A program made the position numbers and the translations under genes. DNA of 64,000 nt from Hermodice carunculata. Lineage: Eukaryota > Annelida > Polychaeta > Eunicida > Amphinomidae. Shown one piece after another: positions 54,282 to 64,000 of this stretch; positions within the stretch are counted from its first letter, which is position 1, and each line of letters begins with the position of its first letter. The notes under the pieces are model-generated. The model searched no databases. It saw nothing but the letters and a program-made list of their open reading frames with translations, and was not told the origin of the DNA. Location: NCBI GenBank assembly GCA_964020975.1, contig OZ026630.1:26269637-26333636 (forward strand), written 5' to 3'.

Positions 54282-54587
54282 TGCCCTGATGAGTTCCAAG
54301 GAGAAATAAGCATGATGTCCATGAATGGGCCAAAGTGTTTCAACTTTGGCTATTGGTACTATCTCAAATATTGCAGAGTTGTCAGGGTAGCACAATGTCC
54401 CCAGCACTGCACATGTTACTGCCATCATTGTACTTCAACTGAGGAGTAACATTAGGTACACAATTCTGCCACAAAAGCAGATTGAGGACGTACATCATAT
54501 TACACGTGCTGAATAAATCTTCTGTTAAAACCCAAGTTTGAATTTATATGATTGTGGATAACAGTTTATAAAAGGTTGGTATAAAAC

Positions 54588-54665
54588 GAGCATAGTAAAG
54601 TGTAATGAAAGCCGTATGTGCACATGGAGCATGGCAAAGTGTAATAAAAGCCATATGTGCACAGG
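54588..54665. repeat. Tandem duplication, 39 bp unit
   Basis: Two copies, 54588-54626 and 54627-54665, share GAGCAT, AAAGTGTAAT, AAAAGCC or GAAAGCC and TATGTGCACA, with about five substitutions between them. Confidence 0.93.
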
Positions 54666-54688
54666 TTTAGAAGACAAAAAGGGGGCCT

Positions 54689-54902
54689 GTTTAACACTTT
54701 CCAGTCTGAGTCAACAGCTTTCCTCGGCGCGCCCAGAGCGCGCCGAGGAAAGCTGTTAACTAACCGCTAATGGTAGATATGACATGTTGGTATTCGTTGG
54801 AAGCGGCTTTTCATGAGGAATACAAATATGAAATCGTTATATTGATATTATCTCATCTGTGTGAGTCCGTATATATGCGGACTCAGACTGAAAAGTGTAA
54901 AC
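54689..54902. repeat. Foldback / MITE-like element with perfect internal hairpin
   Basis: The outer ends are inverted repeats of about 24 bp: GTTTAACACTTTCCAGTCTG on the left (54689) and its near reverse complement on the right (54879-54902). Directly inside the left end is a perfect hairpin with 20-bp arms (54713-54732 and 54738-54757) and a 5-base loop. Inside the right end is a 7-bp-arm hairpin GAGTCCG/CGGACTC (54863-54884). The size, about 214 bp, and terminal inverted repeats fit a non-autonomous DNA element. The superfamily and target-site duplication are not resolved. Related pieces lie at 51.3 kb and perhaps at 53.3 and 3.8 kb. Confidence 0.85.
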
Positions 54903-56085
54903 AAGATGCGGCACATTACTTTTGTAGTATCTGCTTATTCATTAAATTATCGTAATAATCATTTGTTTACTCAGCATTCGCCAGTAAACATGCATGTTGC
55001 AATTCTTGTGAAGCAAATGTAAGGGAGAACAAGATACATAGAAGTAGTAACAGGCATAGATGTGACAGAACCTGTTTATTCAATTCACATAAATACATAT
55101 TATTATTTGTAATTTTTTTACCTTTAGTGGCTGCATGAACACTTGCAACCCACGTATCACGTTCTCTGCAAGTGACGGTGAAATGTAAATTTATTATACA
55201 TTGATACCCAGTATATTTGAGATCTTATATAAATGATGCTCATGTTGATAGACTTGTCAAGATTTGGACGGTTTTTAGGCTTTGTCTGATTTTTGACCAC
55301 GATATTGACCCTTAATAGTGTCACTACTATTGCACTTCGTGAAATTTCTTTGTTCGGGTGGCAACTTAAACCAAGAGATGGTGAGGGTCAATGTCACTTC
55401 AATGCAAACACACTGACTTACATTCATAAGGAATTACTATTACGACCAGTTGCAATTGTCAACTGCAATTGCTAGAGCTAATCTTTTGCTGTTATCCTGT
55501 CAGCCTAGGGTAAGCCATTTTAATAGCCACCTTGTTAATTCCAGTTTAGTCTACCCCAGTCAGCAGTAAGCAAATTAGCCTTACGTATGGACTGATACAG
55601 TGCAAATGGGTAAGGAGACAGGCCAAACCAACATAAATCGCTTTTCATGGCACAGATGTTGGTGCTTACTTCTCGTCATTAATGAGGTAGAATGTTTTGA
55701 TGCATTCGGTGAAAAATACCAGTGAACAGTCATGGCGGCAGAAACTCTTTCCTGCTGCTCTCCGGGCCATGAATCGAAAAAGGAAAAGTTGGAATATTGC
55801 TGCTTGGCCATGGATCTTAACCAAACACAATATAAAGCATTGGCTTCCTTCGGTCCTCCTCATGTTTCTCTTCTCGTTCGTCCACGCTGCTTTCATTCTT
55901 TTAATGCACTCAGCAGATCCAAAGATCGTCTTCTTTGCAATTGCTTTGCAATTTTTGTAGCTTGAATACTGAATCGAATTAACAATCACAATCTACGTGT
56001 AAACATATTCATCCATCCATCTGTTATCTTCTTTTGACTGTTCCAATTTTGCCTTTACATTTGCATGGCATCTTGTTGAGCGAAC
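54903..56085. other. No confident gene
   Basis: Overlapping open frames on both strands at 55.6-56.0 kb (up to 107 codons) have no recognised domain and shadow each other. I leave them unannotated. Confidence 0.5.
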
Positions 56086-56086
56086 G

Positions 56087-56345
<259 letters not shown>

Positions 56346-56403
56346 TCTTTCAGTCTATTCATATATCTGGCTATCTATGAGAAAGATACATAGGGAGAGG
56401 GAA

Positions 56404-56406
<3 letters not shown>

Positions 56407-56450
<44 letters not shown>
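56407..56450. repeat. (TA)n microsatellite
   Basis: About 43 bp of TA, separated by about 60 bp from the CTAT tract. Confidence 0.96.
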
Positions 56451-56454
<4 letters not shown>

Positions 56455-57605
56455 TTGGTAAATGCGATGGTCTGTGGTGCAGACCGTAAATTGAGGATCC
56501 ATCATTGGTATGCTGCGAACAAGCTATATCGTTAATTTGTAAATCCGAATACTGGACCCTTTACTGGCGGACACTAAGTAAACATGTCTGCGGATAATGT
56601 TCGGGGCCAGTGCTGCCAAGAGCATATTGACGTGAGCCATTTTATGATGGTTCATCTTATATCAAAGGTTCCCGAAAGTTTGAACACATATTTGAAAATA
56701 AAAAAGATGCAAAAAGAAAAAAAGAAAACCATGAAAGTGGCATTTGAAAATACTGGACACTGTCGCCAGGTTTGCGTGGAAAGTGGACTTCAGATACCTT
56801 TAATATTGGACACGCCATGAGCTTGCACTCAAAGTTAATGCTTTATCTCGTCTTTTAGTCAGGTCCCAATTGGATACAGACATTTCATTATCAAAGTTTA
56901 ACACTGTTTCCTGTTGCGTGCACCTGAATGCCTACAATGAATATGTCGACGTCAGGTGTACCTGTTCATCAATTTCCCGTCTAAACTGGTCGACAAAGAT
57001 CAATAATTTCAATATTGTCTGCGCTGTCTTTGGTTGATAATGATGCCTTTTCATTAAAAGGGTGGAATGAAAGTATGAAAGACGGGCATATTGCCCTTAA
57101 CCAATATATTTGAGCAGTGCATTTATGCACGCATCTGCAGATAAAGCTATTGACTCACTCTTAGGACTTGCACGCAATATTGTTAAAGGCCTTTAATTTT
57201 TCTTTACTCATTTATAATTTGCTGTCTTATGAAACCACGGAACGGTTTATTGAAGTGATAAGCTGGGTCAGATTGTGGTTTTAGTTACACGTTGACTGTC
57301 TTGCTATGAAGCATCACTCCAAACTGCGTAAGTCTTCTACTATCCATCTCACTATACTTCAACCATTCTGTCCGCGCAACAAATATTTTATGTATCAACT
57401 TCTTTGGTCGATGGTTGTCGCATCTTATATAAACCAAATGATTTATGTAGCATAATGATAGTCCCTTTACCATCATACATTTCACAAAATTTACATAAAT
57501 ATTAACAAATTTGGCAACCAAATAGAAGTTCCAGAGGAAGCCCTTAAGTGTGTAGGGTCCTCATAGTAATCTATCGATATATCAATCAATTACATATTTT
57601 TTGCA
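56451..57605. other. No gene seen
   Basis: Unassigned. Open frames at 56584-56820 (+) and 57285-57521 (-) are unrecognised. Confidence 0.45.
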
Positions 57606-57607
<2 letters not shown>

Positions 57608-57677
<70 letters not shown>

Positions 57678-57710
57678 CATTATTATTATTATTATTATTA
57701 TTATCATTAA

Positions 57711-57761
<51 letters not shown>

Positions 57762-57795
57762 CATTATTACTATCATTATCATTATTATTATTTTT
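57608..57795. repeat. (ATT)n microsatellite with ATC variants
   Basis: About 185 bp of ATT with scattered ATC, AAT and ACT changes. Confidence 0.98.
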
Positions 57796-58600
57796 ATTTA
57801 CAAATTGATGTTAGTCGGTACCATTAAATTTTATGACTTTTTATTGTGGTCCATTTGTTGCAGTGTACAGCAAGTATCAAACATATGGATAATAAATAAT
57901 CAATCCTTTACATATTTTTGCGTTTATTACTCTTTTCATTCAATATGCATCCCCAGTACAGGAAAATGCATATAGTGCAAAGTCATCCCCGTCTCTGCCA
58001 TCGCTGCATATCTTATTTTCCTTATACTTCTGTCCCCTCTTGACCTATTGCCTGTTAATTTGGTACACATAATCTATGGGTTTGTGAAATTTGTTCCATA
58101 TGATAAAATATTACCTTTAGGTCTATGATCACGTTCAAAGCCTTCCTTTTGGGGGGGGGGCTGACTCAGCAGATTTCATATATAAACTTGTATCTTCTTA
58201 ATGGTGCATCGTAGGCCCATGGTAAGTTTTAAACGTTAGTAGAAAAGTGCCTATAGGCTTTCAATTTGTACGGTTTATTTTAAACCTGAGTGACCTTGAA
58301 AGGTCAAACTGCATACGTTCTTGTTAATTACTGTGTAAATCAATGAGGATTGCAATGCTTATTCACAGTTTCAATTTCTTACATAATTATCTTTCATGGC
58401 CACAAACAGCGAACATATTCATACCGATAATGACTCTTGAGCACAAAGAACAAACCTATCCCTGTACATTACGATTCATGACCTTACTAGACTTCAATGG
58501 CTCATAGCTTTCCAGCCATCTGTTACATTTGATAGTGGGTGCGAATAATCTTGTACAGATGAAAGTATTCTGCAGTTTGGGACATTATTTATATTTCATG
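57796..58600. other. No gene seen
   Basis: Contains a G homopolymer at about 58150-58160. Nothing else recognised. Confidence 0.5.
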
Positions 58601-58604
58601 TTCG

Positions 58605-58770
58605 GAACAAGTGGGACTCGAACCTGCAACCTTTGGCACCAGTCGCCTAGCTGAAATGGGAAACGCACATATCCACTCGACCAAAATCCCCATTCCTAAA
58701 AAAGAATGGTTCAATGGAGGTAGTTATGTGCGAGTGCCATATCAACACGGTAAAGCAGTATATTTACTGA
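58605..58770 (-). repeat. tRNA-derived SINE, copy 1
   Basis: On the minus strand an A-box-like TGGTCGAGTGG (58673-58683) is followed about 50 bp later by a B-box GGTTCGAGTCCC (58613-58624), the split polymerase III promoter of a tRNA. The extra length between the boxes suggests a tRNA with a long variable arm (Leu/Ser type), which is inference. Homology with the copy at 59.8 kb continues past the tRNA-like head into the upstream GGAATGGGG and CCATTGAACC region, which a plain tRNA gene would not show. The spacing and the additional sequence argue for a SINE. Confidence 0.75.
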
Positions 58771-59739
58771 GTCGGCATTTATTTCCAGAATCGGGGACTT
58801 AAATCCACCAGCATTGAGGAAATGCCGAAAATATATATAATGTATTATAAGCTTGTACATATCTCCATCGAATATTCAGATCAACTTGGTTAGCTTAATA
58901 TGCTGCTGATTTAGCTCCTTATCTACCAAATAAACCCTGTAAAATCCAATTTATATTTGAATTATTAGTAATTCATCTGCAATTAGGGCCAATAATTACG
59001 TAGTAACTAAACATATTATTTTGAAAATTACGCCAATTACATGAGAAGTAACACTTTCTGTCACTGGAAAATGAAAATTAGATTTTAAAAATTCTCAGGC
59101 ACATACTTGTCAGAGAGTAGTTGTACTAGTCCTCTTGTCTTATGACGTATGAGCGTGTTTATCGCAAAGGCTTATGGGTGCATCGAGGGGACTTATCTGG
59201 CGAGTGTGGCAAACAAATATACTTGTACACAGCCAATACTCAGCGCCTTTACAGGCAACTCTTAACTTGGCTATTAGTCTACGATCAGACTGCTTAAAGT
59301 CAATTGCAGCCTGCCTCAGTGCAACAGCTCAACAAAGAAGACAGCAGGACTAAGTGTCTAGATATTGTGGACCGAAACGAAGGAAAAATGGGAAAAGTTG
59401 ATTAGAAACAGTAGCATACGGCTTTTATCCAAATGGGCGCTGGTGTGTTCATTGCACTTCAAATTCGGCTAGAAAACTTACATGAACAAAGCACCAAGCA
59501 TATTTCTGTGGTCGAAATAATAGGAAAGTGCGATAGAACTATATAATAAGAACTTTGCCCACATTTTTCTAGGGAAAACATCAAGATACACAAAACCAAA
59601 GTCTCTAAAACTACCCACGCCATCTATATCAACAGCCCACAAACCCACGACAAAACGAGCACGAAGAACCCTGGCCAGATTACAAATGGAGACCCGCACT
59701 TTGGCAGAACTAGAAGCGGAATTCCAAGAGCTATACACA
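58771..59739. other. No gene seen between the two SINEs
   Basis: Unassigned AT-rich sequence. A minus-strand frame at 59478-59918 partly overlaps SINE copy 2 and is not counted as a gene. Confidence 0.5.
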
Positions 59740-59900
59740 AGTTTTATCATTTCATACGTATGCCGGCCTTCATTGGAACTTTTCTTTTTTTCAAGAATGG
59801 GTATTTGGTTCAGTTGGTTTATGCATTTCCCATTTTTTGCTTGATTATAGGTGCCGAATGTTGCTGGTTCGATATCCGGCCGTTCCGTGGTCACAAACCA
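59740..59900 (+). repeat. tRNA-derived SINE, copy 2
   Basis: The plus strand carries an A-box-like TGGTTCAGTTGG (59806-59817) and a B-box-like GGTTCGATATCC (59866-59877). Surrounding blocks AAGAATGGGTATTTGGT and ATGCATTTCCCATTTT correspond to copy 1 read on the opposite strand. This copy is more diverged in the B-box. The two copies are thus inverted and about 1.1 kb apart. Confidence 0.75.
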
Positions 59901-60229
59901 TAATAAACATTGAGACAATCTGTATCTCTATACGAAACATCTCTTGGCAAAGCTCCCGTCTTCCCATGTTACTGTGGCGAACTCGTATGCATATAATATT
60001 TTCCAGGGTATTTTAATCAAAATATTGGATACCAGTTATATGTCAAACAGTAATTTTGTTCATGACACACAATTTTCGTCTAAAATTATCAAAACTAAAG
60101 TCATGCCGATAACCTACTTGATATGTTTATGCTTGCATTGCGCGTCTCGGAGATCATTCCCCCGCTTCTTCCATAATCCTTTGCTTCAAACACGCTGACA
60201 CGTAATAGGGCTTGGGCCTGATTACATAA

Positions 60230-60233
<4 letters not shown>

Positions 60234-60309
<76 letters not shown>

Positions 60310-60317
60310 AAAATAAC

Positions 60318-60388
<71 letters not shown>
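60234..60388. repeat. Compound (TA)n-(TAA)n microsatellite
   Basis: TA dinucleotides with one CA interruption to about 60306, then TAA trinucleotides to 60388. Confidence 0.98.
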
Positions 60389-60389
<1 letters not shown>

Positions 60390-62646
60390 GAGAAGTGTTG
60401 CCATTTCTCAGAGTGTGTTGTCACAATTAAGATGAGCTATCGATATCTATAAATATTGTACCGTGAAATGCCTTTCAGTAACTTTTTCTTCACACTAAAA
60501 TGTTTACAATTTAATTTTAAAAGTTAAGCAAAGTGACTGCCAAAAAGATATTTTAAAATGGCTGAAAGTGTGTTTTTGTGGAACATGTTGCATGTCGCCA
60601 GTCCATCTTTGCTTGGATACATTACAGATTTTAAAAAGTTATCACGATTACTGTTGTGATTTTATTGACAATAGGTCGATCCGTAACCTATTCGTCAGTG
60701 ACAACATATCTTTAAAATGACATGAATACACAAATAAACAAAGTTAAAGCCTTAATGCATACATTGGCATAAGCTACCGTTTATACGCCTGGACATTCAC
60801 ATTGTAGCTGCAACCGGGGACATATACAGTCAAGACACTAATCAAGGATTACAATTACACCTATTCTATATCAAAAGAAACCTCCAAATATTTCTCAAGT
60901 GCAGTAGAAGTTGGGATCTTTCGAAATCTTCAGGAAAATTAACTTTTTTGCCATTGTTCAATAATCAAAGCCGTCAGAATAGGATGTCCTGAACAATATG
61001 TTTCCCTCTTCATGTGTTGTACACACTTGACCAAAAGTGAGTTCCCATGTGAATAGAACCACCACTGCATTTGAGACGAAGTCCCTCAATTATCGGTGTC
61101 ACTGGTCTTGTATGGCGTTCCGCCTCTGTGCTAAGATTAGTGACCTCAATCTCAATTAACAATAGCATTTATTTTAGTTGTGCTAGGAACGCTTAATATA
61201 TATGTTTCCATGCAGAATACTGACCTAAATGCATTTCTGTAAATTGGATTCAGCGGCTAAGTACTTAGTTTCGCATTTATTTCTGTAACAAATTTGTTAA
61301 ATATACTATTTTAAACATCCCGAAAAAAAGTTTGTATCGTTAGGTACAGTTCGAATCTCTTATAATGTAAGGGAACCCGTGTCTCTTAGTATATTTGACA
61401 TCACCGTACACCATTTATGCTGCCCAGAAATACGCATCTCTAGCAGGGGATTATAGACACAGTTTAGAGCATTAGTTTCTGGCAGCTTCAGTGTATATAA
61501 CCGACACTTGATCAACCGGTATTTCTATCGCAATTATAAGGGCTTGAACTTTGTCTGCTTATCTCAACTTTGTCGCCAGACGCGGTTTATTTTGTTTCGA
61601 TGTTGGTAAATGCAGAGGACTTGCTCGACCAGATATGCTGCGTATTTTAGAAAATTAAAAAGTGGTAGTTTTATTTACTAGGTATATTTTAGACACAAAT
61701 GCGACTTAGGTGTGTGTGCTTCACAGCATGCAGGATTGACTTCAAAATGGCTGTCGTTACAGAGCAAGACAAGTTCGAAAACAGACAGCATGAAAAATAC
61801 CACAAGAGGCCCCGGACAGTGACAGCGCACAGCTTACAGAAACCTTATCGTGAAAGACAGGTCTACTATGAATAACAAAGTCAAAAGTTAGAGGGATGTT
61901 GATGCTATTCATGCCAGTGGTGACAATGCCATGGATTCCAGTATGGTGTCAGTTGTGGCACAAATATTTTGAATAATTAAAATGATATCATTATGATATC
62001 ATTACAGTGATTGTGGTGTCAAAGGTTTAACGAAAGTGATAATAATTAATGATTTTGTAATAGAAAGGATGGTGTCAATCACCAATGATGAAATAAATGT
62101 GATTGGAATGGATGAACATTCCTGTGAATATCACTGCCGTGATGGTGCTGTATTATGACAGTGTTTTACTAAGAAGGATGAGGTTACTTTCATGGCAGAA
62201 ATGTGATTAGGTCAGTGGTAAAATGAATATGACAGCAACAATTATATCTTGAAAGTGTTAAATGTTATGTAGTAGATGAATAAATTGACGACGCTAAACT
62301 TGTTGATAGTGGCGATCAACAATTGTGATATCGTCTTAAAATCTCAAAATCCCCAGGTACAATAAAAAATGGCATGTTAGCCAGTGAAAGTTTTACGTAT
62401 ATATAGGTGCTGTCACTGATAAGGCAAAAAGCCATTGTATTAGGTATTTCGAAATTATTCTAGTCATAGTTCGCCCCATGCTACATTACGCATATACATA
62501 AATTCTTATGTATTTATAAAATTTAAGCGTTGCCCGCCCGACCAGCTTAGGCACAGGGTAGATAGCTCTAGAGAAACTTCTATTTTGATGAAACAAAATA
62601 ATGCTAATGCAATGTACTATAAGATGTTTAATTTATATTGTTACAG
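60389..62646. other. Upstream region of the GPCR exon; no coding exon recognised
   Basis: Unassigned sequence that would hold the 5' intron and/or promoter of the receptor gene. I found no convincing TATA box or first exon. A short self-complementary repeat ATGATATCAT is present twice in direct succession near 61982-62002. Confidence 0.4.
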
Positions 62647-62818
62647 ATTTCTGAGGGCTCAAACAAAGTGCAGTCAAGCTTCTCGGTTTATAAAACGAAA
62701 CATCGCTTCATTTTTGACTCCTGCTTCTCAACTTACCATGAAAACTGATTACAAATAAGATACAAGCCAAGCGAAGCCCCTTACTTCTGAGGCTCCAGTA
62801 AAAGCTTGTCGATTCATA
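62647..62818 (+). other. Probable 5' UTR part of the receptor exon, with uORF
   Basis: A plausible splice acceptor (pyrimidine/T-rich sequence ending TTGTTACAG at 62646) precedes this stretch, so the coding exon may begin at 62647. An upstream ATG at 62738 opens a six-codon frame (MKTDYK, stop ending 62758) before the main start. Such a uORF could lower translation of the receptor. Both the acceptor and the uORF function are inference; transcription might instead start inside this stretch. Confidence 0.45.
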
Positions 62819-63218
62819 ATGAACGGAACCATCGTCACTAGCGAAGCCGAGATAAGCACCGGAAGTGCAATAGCAGAGACGTTCACCACTGTTAGCCCGC
62901 CGACGGCAGAATATGTAACGCCAGACGCAGTGGCCGCCAGTGTCTCTGAAAACTTAAGTCTGTTTGCCACCACTGCTGGTGTTCTTTGGACTACTATGCC
63001 TTCCGCTGATTTAGACAACATTACCTCGGCGAATGGCTCCATTCCTTTTCCGCAGCCTTGCCCAGCGGGTATGCCATTCATGAATGCCAGTAACTCAACT
63101 TGCTATCCAAAGTTTTCAGGCGGAGGACGAGGTGCATTCTTCAATCCGTTTGATGTACCACATATACGCGCAATATTTATCATCATGTACAGTTTTGTCT
63201 TTGCCTGCTGCTTCTTTG
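62819..63218 (+). CDS. N-terminal exon of a class A peptide GPCR (NPFF/SIFamide-receptor-like), partial
   Basis: The exon encodes 133 residues plus one base of the next codon. Residues 1-115 are a Ser/Thr-rich extracellular tail with six N-glycosylation sequons (N2, N45, N67, N72, N89, N92) and two cysteines (81, 95). A hydrophobic segment from about residue 116, IRAIFIIMYSFVFACCFFG, is the start of the first membrane helix. There is no cleavable signal peptide, as is common in these receptors. The exon stops at G|GTAAGT (donor 63219), phase 1, inside the glycine expected before the conserved Asn of the TM1 GN motif. The helix reads much like that of NPFF receptors (AIFIISYFLIFFLCMMGN in the vertebrate protein), hence the tentative subfamily. 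CCK, orexin or QRFP-type receptors are alternatives. The start at 62819 is the first in-frame ATG. The remaining exons are outside the window. Confidence 0.75.
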
Positions 63219-63224
63219 GTAAGT
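63219..63224 (+). other. Splice donor after receptor exon
   Basis: GTAAGT matches the animal donor consensus completely and cuts the glycine codon after its first base. Reading through would end four codons later at TGA, which supports splicing here. Confidence 0.8.
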
Positions 63225-64000
63225 GAAACTTATGTTTATGATAAAAAAAATATGCATGCGAAGTTACCTTACCTGTATACATCAGTGATTCCACGTCTGA
63301 TTGAATTTTAATAATTTTGCTTAAAATATAAATACTATATCGTATGTGAATTTATAAATTATGATCATTGGCGTCGCAATAGAATTGGGAAAAAAATCTG
63401 CATAGACAATGCCACCACGATAGGTAGCTTTAGAACGTCGACCGCTTGGTATTTTTCTCCAATGTTCTAACATTTTGCGTGAAAGTCAGTAGTCTTACCT
63501 TGCATGGCCATGAACCCCAGGCATCAACTCAGCATGCTCTGTGCTGCAAGCACCCGGTAGCAGCAATCAAATCTGTTAACTCTTTAATTATCTGACCTAT
63601 CATAGGTCATCATAATTAAGTATTTAATGACACCAAATTGAGCTTGTTTACTTCATTGTGTTTGTTTCTCTTTTTACACATGTAGACACTGCAATATTCA
63701 GAATGTAACCACTTATTTAATCTGCAACATCCTGGTAATTTCGTCCTCCAAGCGGTGGTCTGGTATCGTGAACAAGCTGCGTTACAATCGCCCATGCACA
63801 GATTTTTTCGCATTCGATGTTAACTCTTGTTGCAATCGCCTATGCACACTTTTGTTTCGCATTCGATTCTAACCCTTGTTAAAATAAATAAGATTATTAA
63901 AACCAGGCGTCAGCCGCTTCCTTTGGTGCCCACACCGAGGAAAGGTGACAAACAGGGTCGCACTAATCAAGATTGAACAGCTTTACCTTGTGAGACTTAA
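63225..64000 (+). other. Start of receptor intron
   Basis: AT-rich sequence without a further coding exon that I can recognise. It contains a two-copy 48 bp minisatellite near its end. Confidence 0.55.
63784..63879. repeat. Two-copy 48 bp minisatellite
   Basis: Copies 63784-63831 and 63832-63879 share CAATCGCC, ATGCACA, TTCGCATTCGAT and TAAC/TTGTT blocks, with about eight differences. Confidence 0.93.

Noticed and set aside
55581-55989. Overlapping frames of 76-107 codons on both strands
   Set aside because: Four mutually overlapping frames with no known domain; none stands out as real.
58605-58690. Functional tRNA gene on the minus strand
   Set aside because: A and B boxes are good, but I cannot pair a proper acceptor stem, and the homology with the second copy extends beyond the tRNA part, which fits a SINE.
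62749-63081. 110-codon minus-strand frame over the receptor exon
   Set aside because: It is a shadow of the plus-strand GPCR exon, which has glycosylation sites, a membrane helix and a splice donor.

Overview
This is AT-rich, repeat-dense animal DNA. It has no operons or prokaryotic signals. It carries many long microsatellites, decayed non-LTR retrotransposons (LINEs), a Penelope-like retroelement, tRNA-derived SINEs and small inverted-repeat elements. The mixture of LINE fragments, a Penelope-like element and a neuropeptide-receptor exon fits a marine invertebrate, possibly a non-vertebrate deuterostome such as a hemichordate, echinoderm or lancelet. That placement is inference, and the sequence does not settle the species.

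Only one stretch looks like a functional host gene. It is a coding exon at the right edge (62819-63218, + strand) holding a glycosylated extracellular N-terminus and the start of the first membrane helix of a class A peptide GPCR. It most resembles the NPFF/SIFamide-receptor group. It ends at a good phase-1 splice donor, so the rest of the gene lies to the right of the window. The other ~62 kb reads as intergenic or upstream DNA, or possibly a large 5' intron.

Layout: 0.2-1.5 kb, minus-strand LINE reverse-transcriptase (RT) relic; 1.6-10.3 kb, microsatellites and unassigned DNA; 13.1-14.4 kb, a diverged tandem array of roughly 330-420 bp units running into a large AAAT/GATA microsatellite; 15.0-16.8 kb, plus-strand LINE; 17.15-17.74 kb, a duplicated ~300 bp unit abutting a minus-strand Penelope-like RT (17.74-19.14 kb); 21.5-22.6 kb, plus-strand LINE; 26.0-27.4 kb, plus-strand LINE 3' part ending beside a (TA)n tract; 34.0-34.4 kb, a 168 bp tandem duplication; 35.2-37.2 kb, minus-strand relic of an unnamed repeat-encoded protein family with EEAD and CDTVS-type motifs; 42.7 and 47.6 kb, hairpin or inverted-repeat elements; 47.8-48.9 kb, LINE with its catalytic box deleted; 51-55 kb, a small family of foldback elements and a 39 bp duplication; 58.6 and 59.8 kb, two SINEs in opposite orientation; 60.2 kb, compound TA/TAA repeat; 62.6-63.2 kb, GPCR exon.

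I found no CRISPR, bacterial-type or gene-cluster system. The least familiar items are the 35-37 kb protein-family relic, the 54.7 kb foldback element with its perfect 20-bp hairpin, and the duplicated unit flanking the Penelope-like element.
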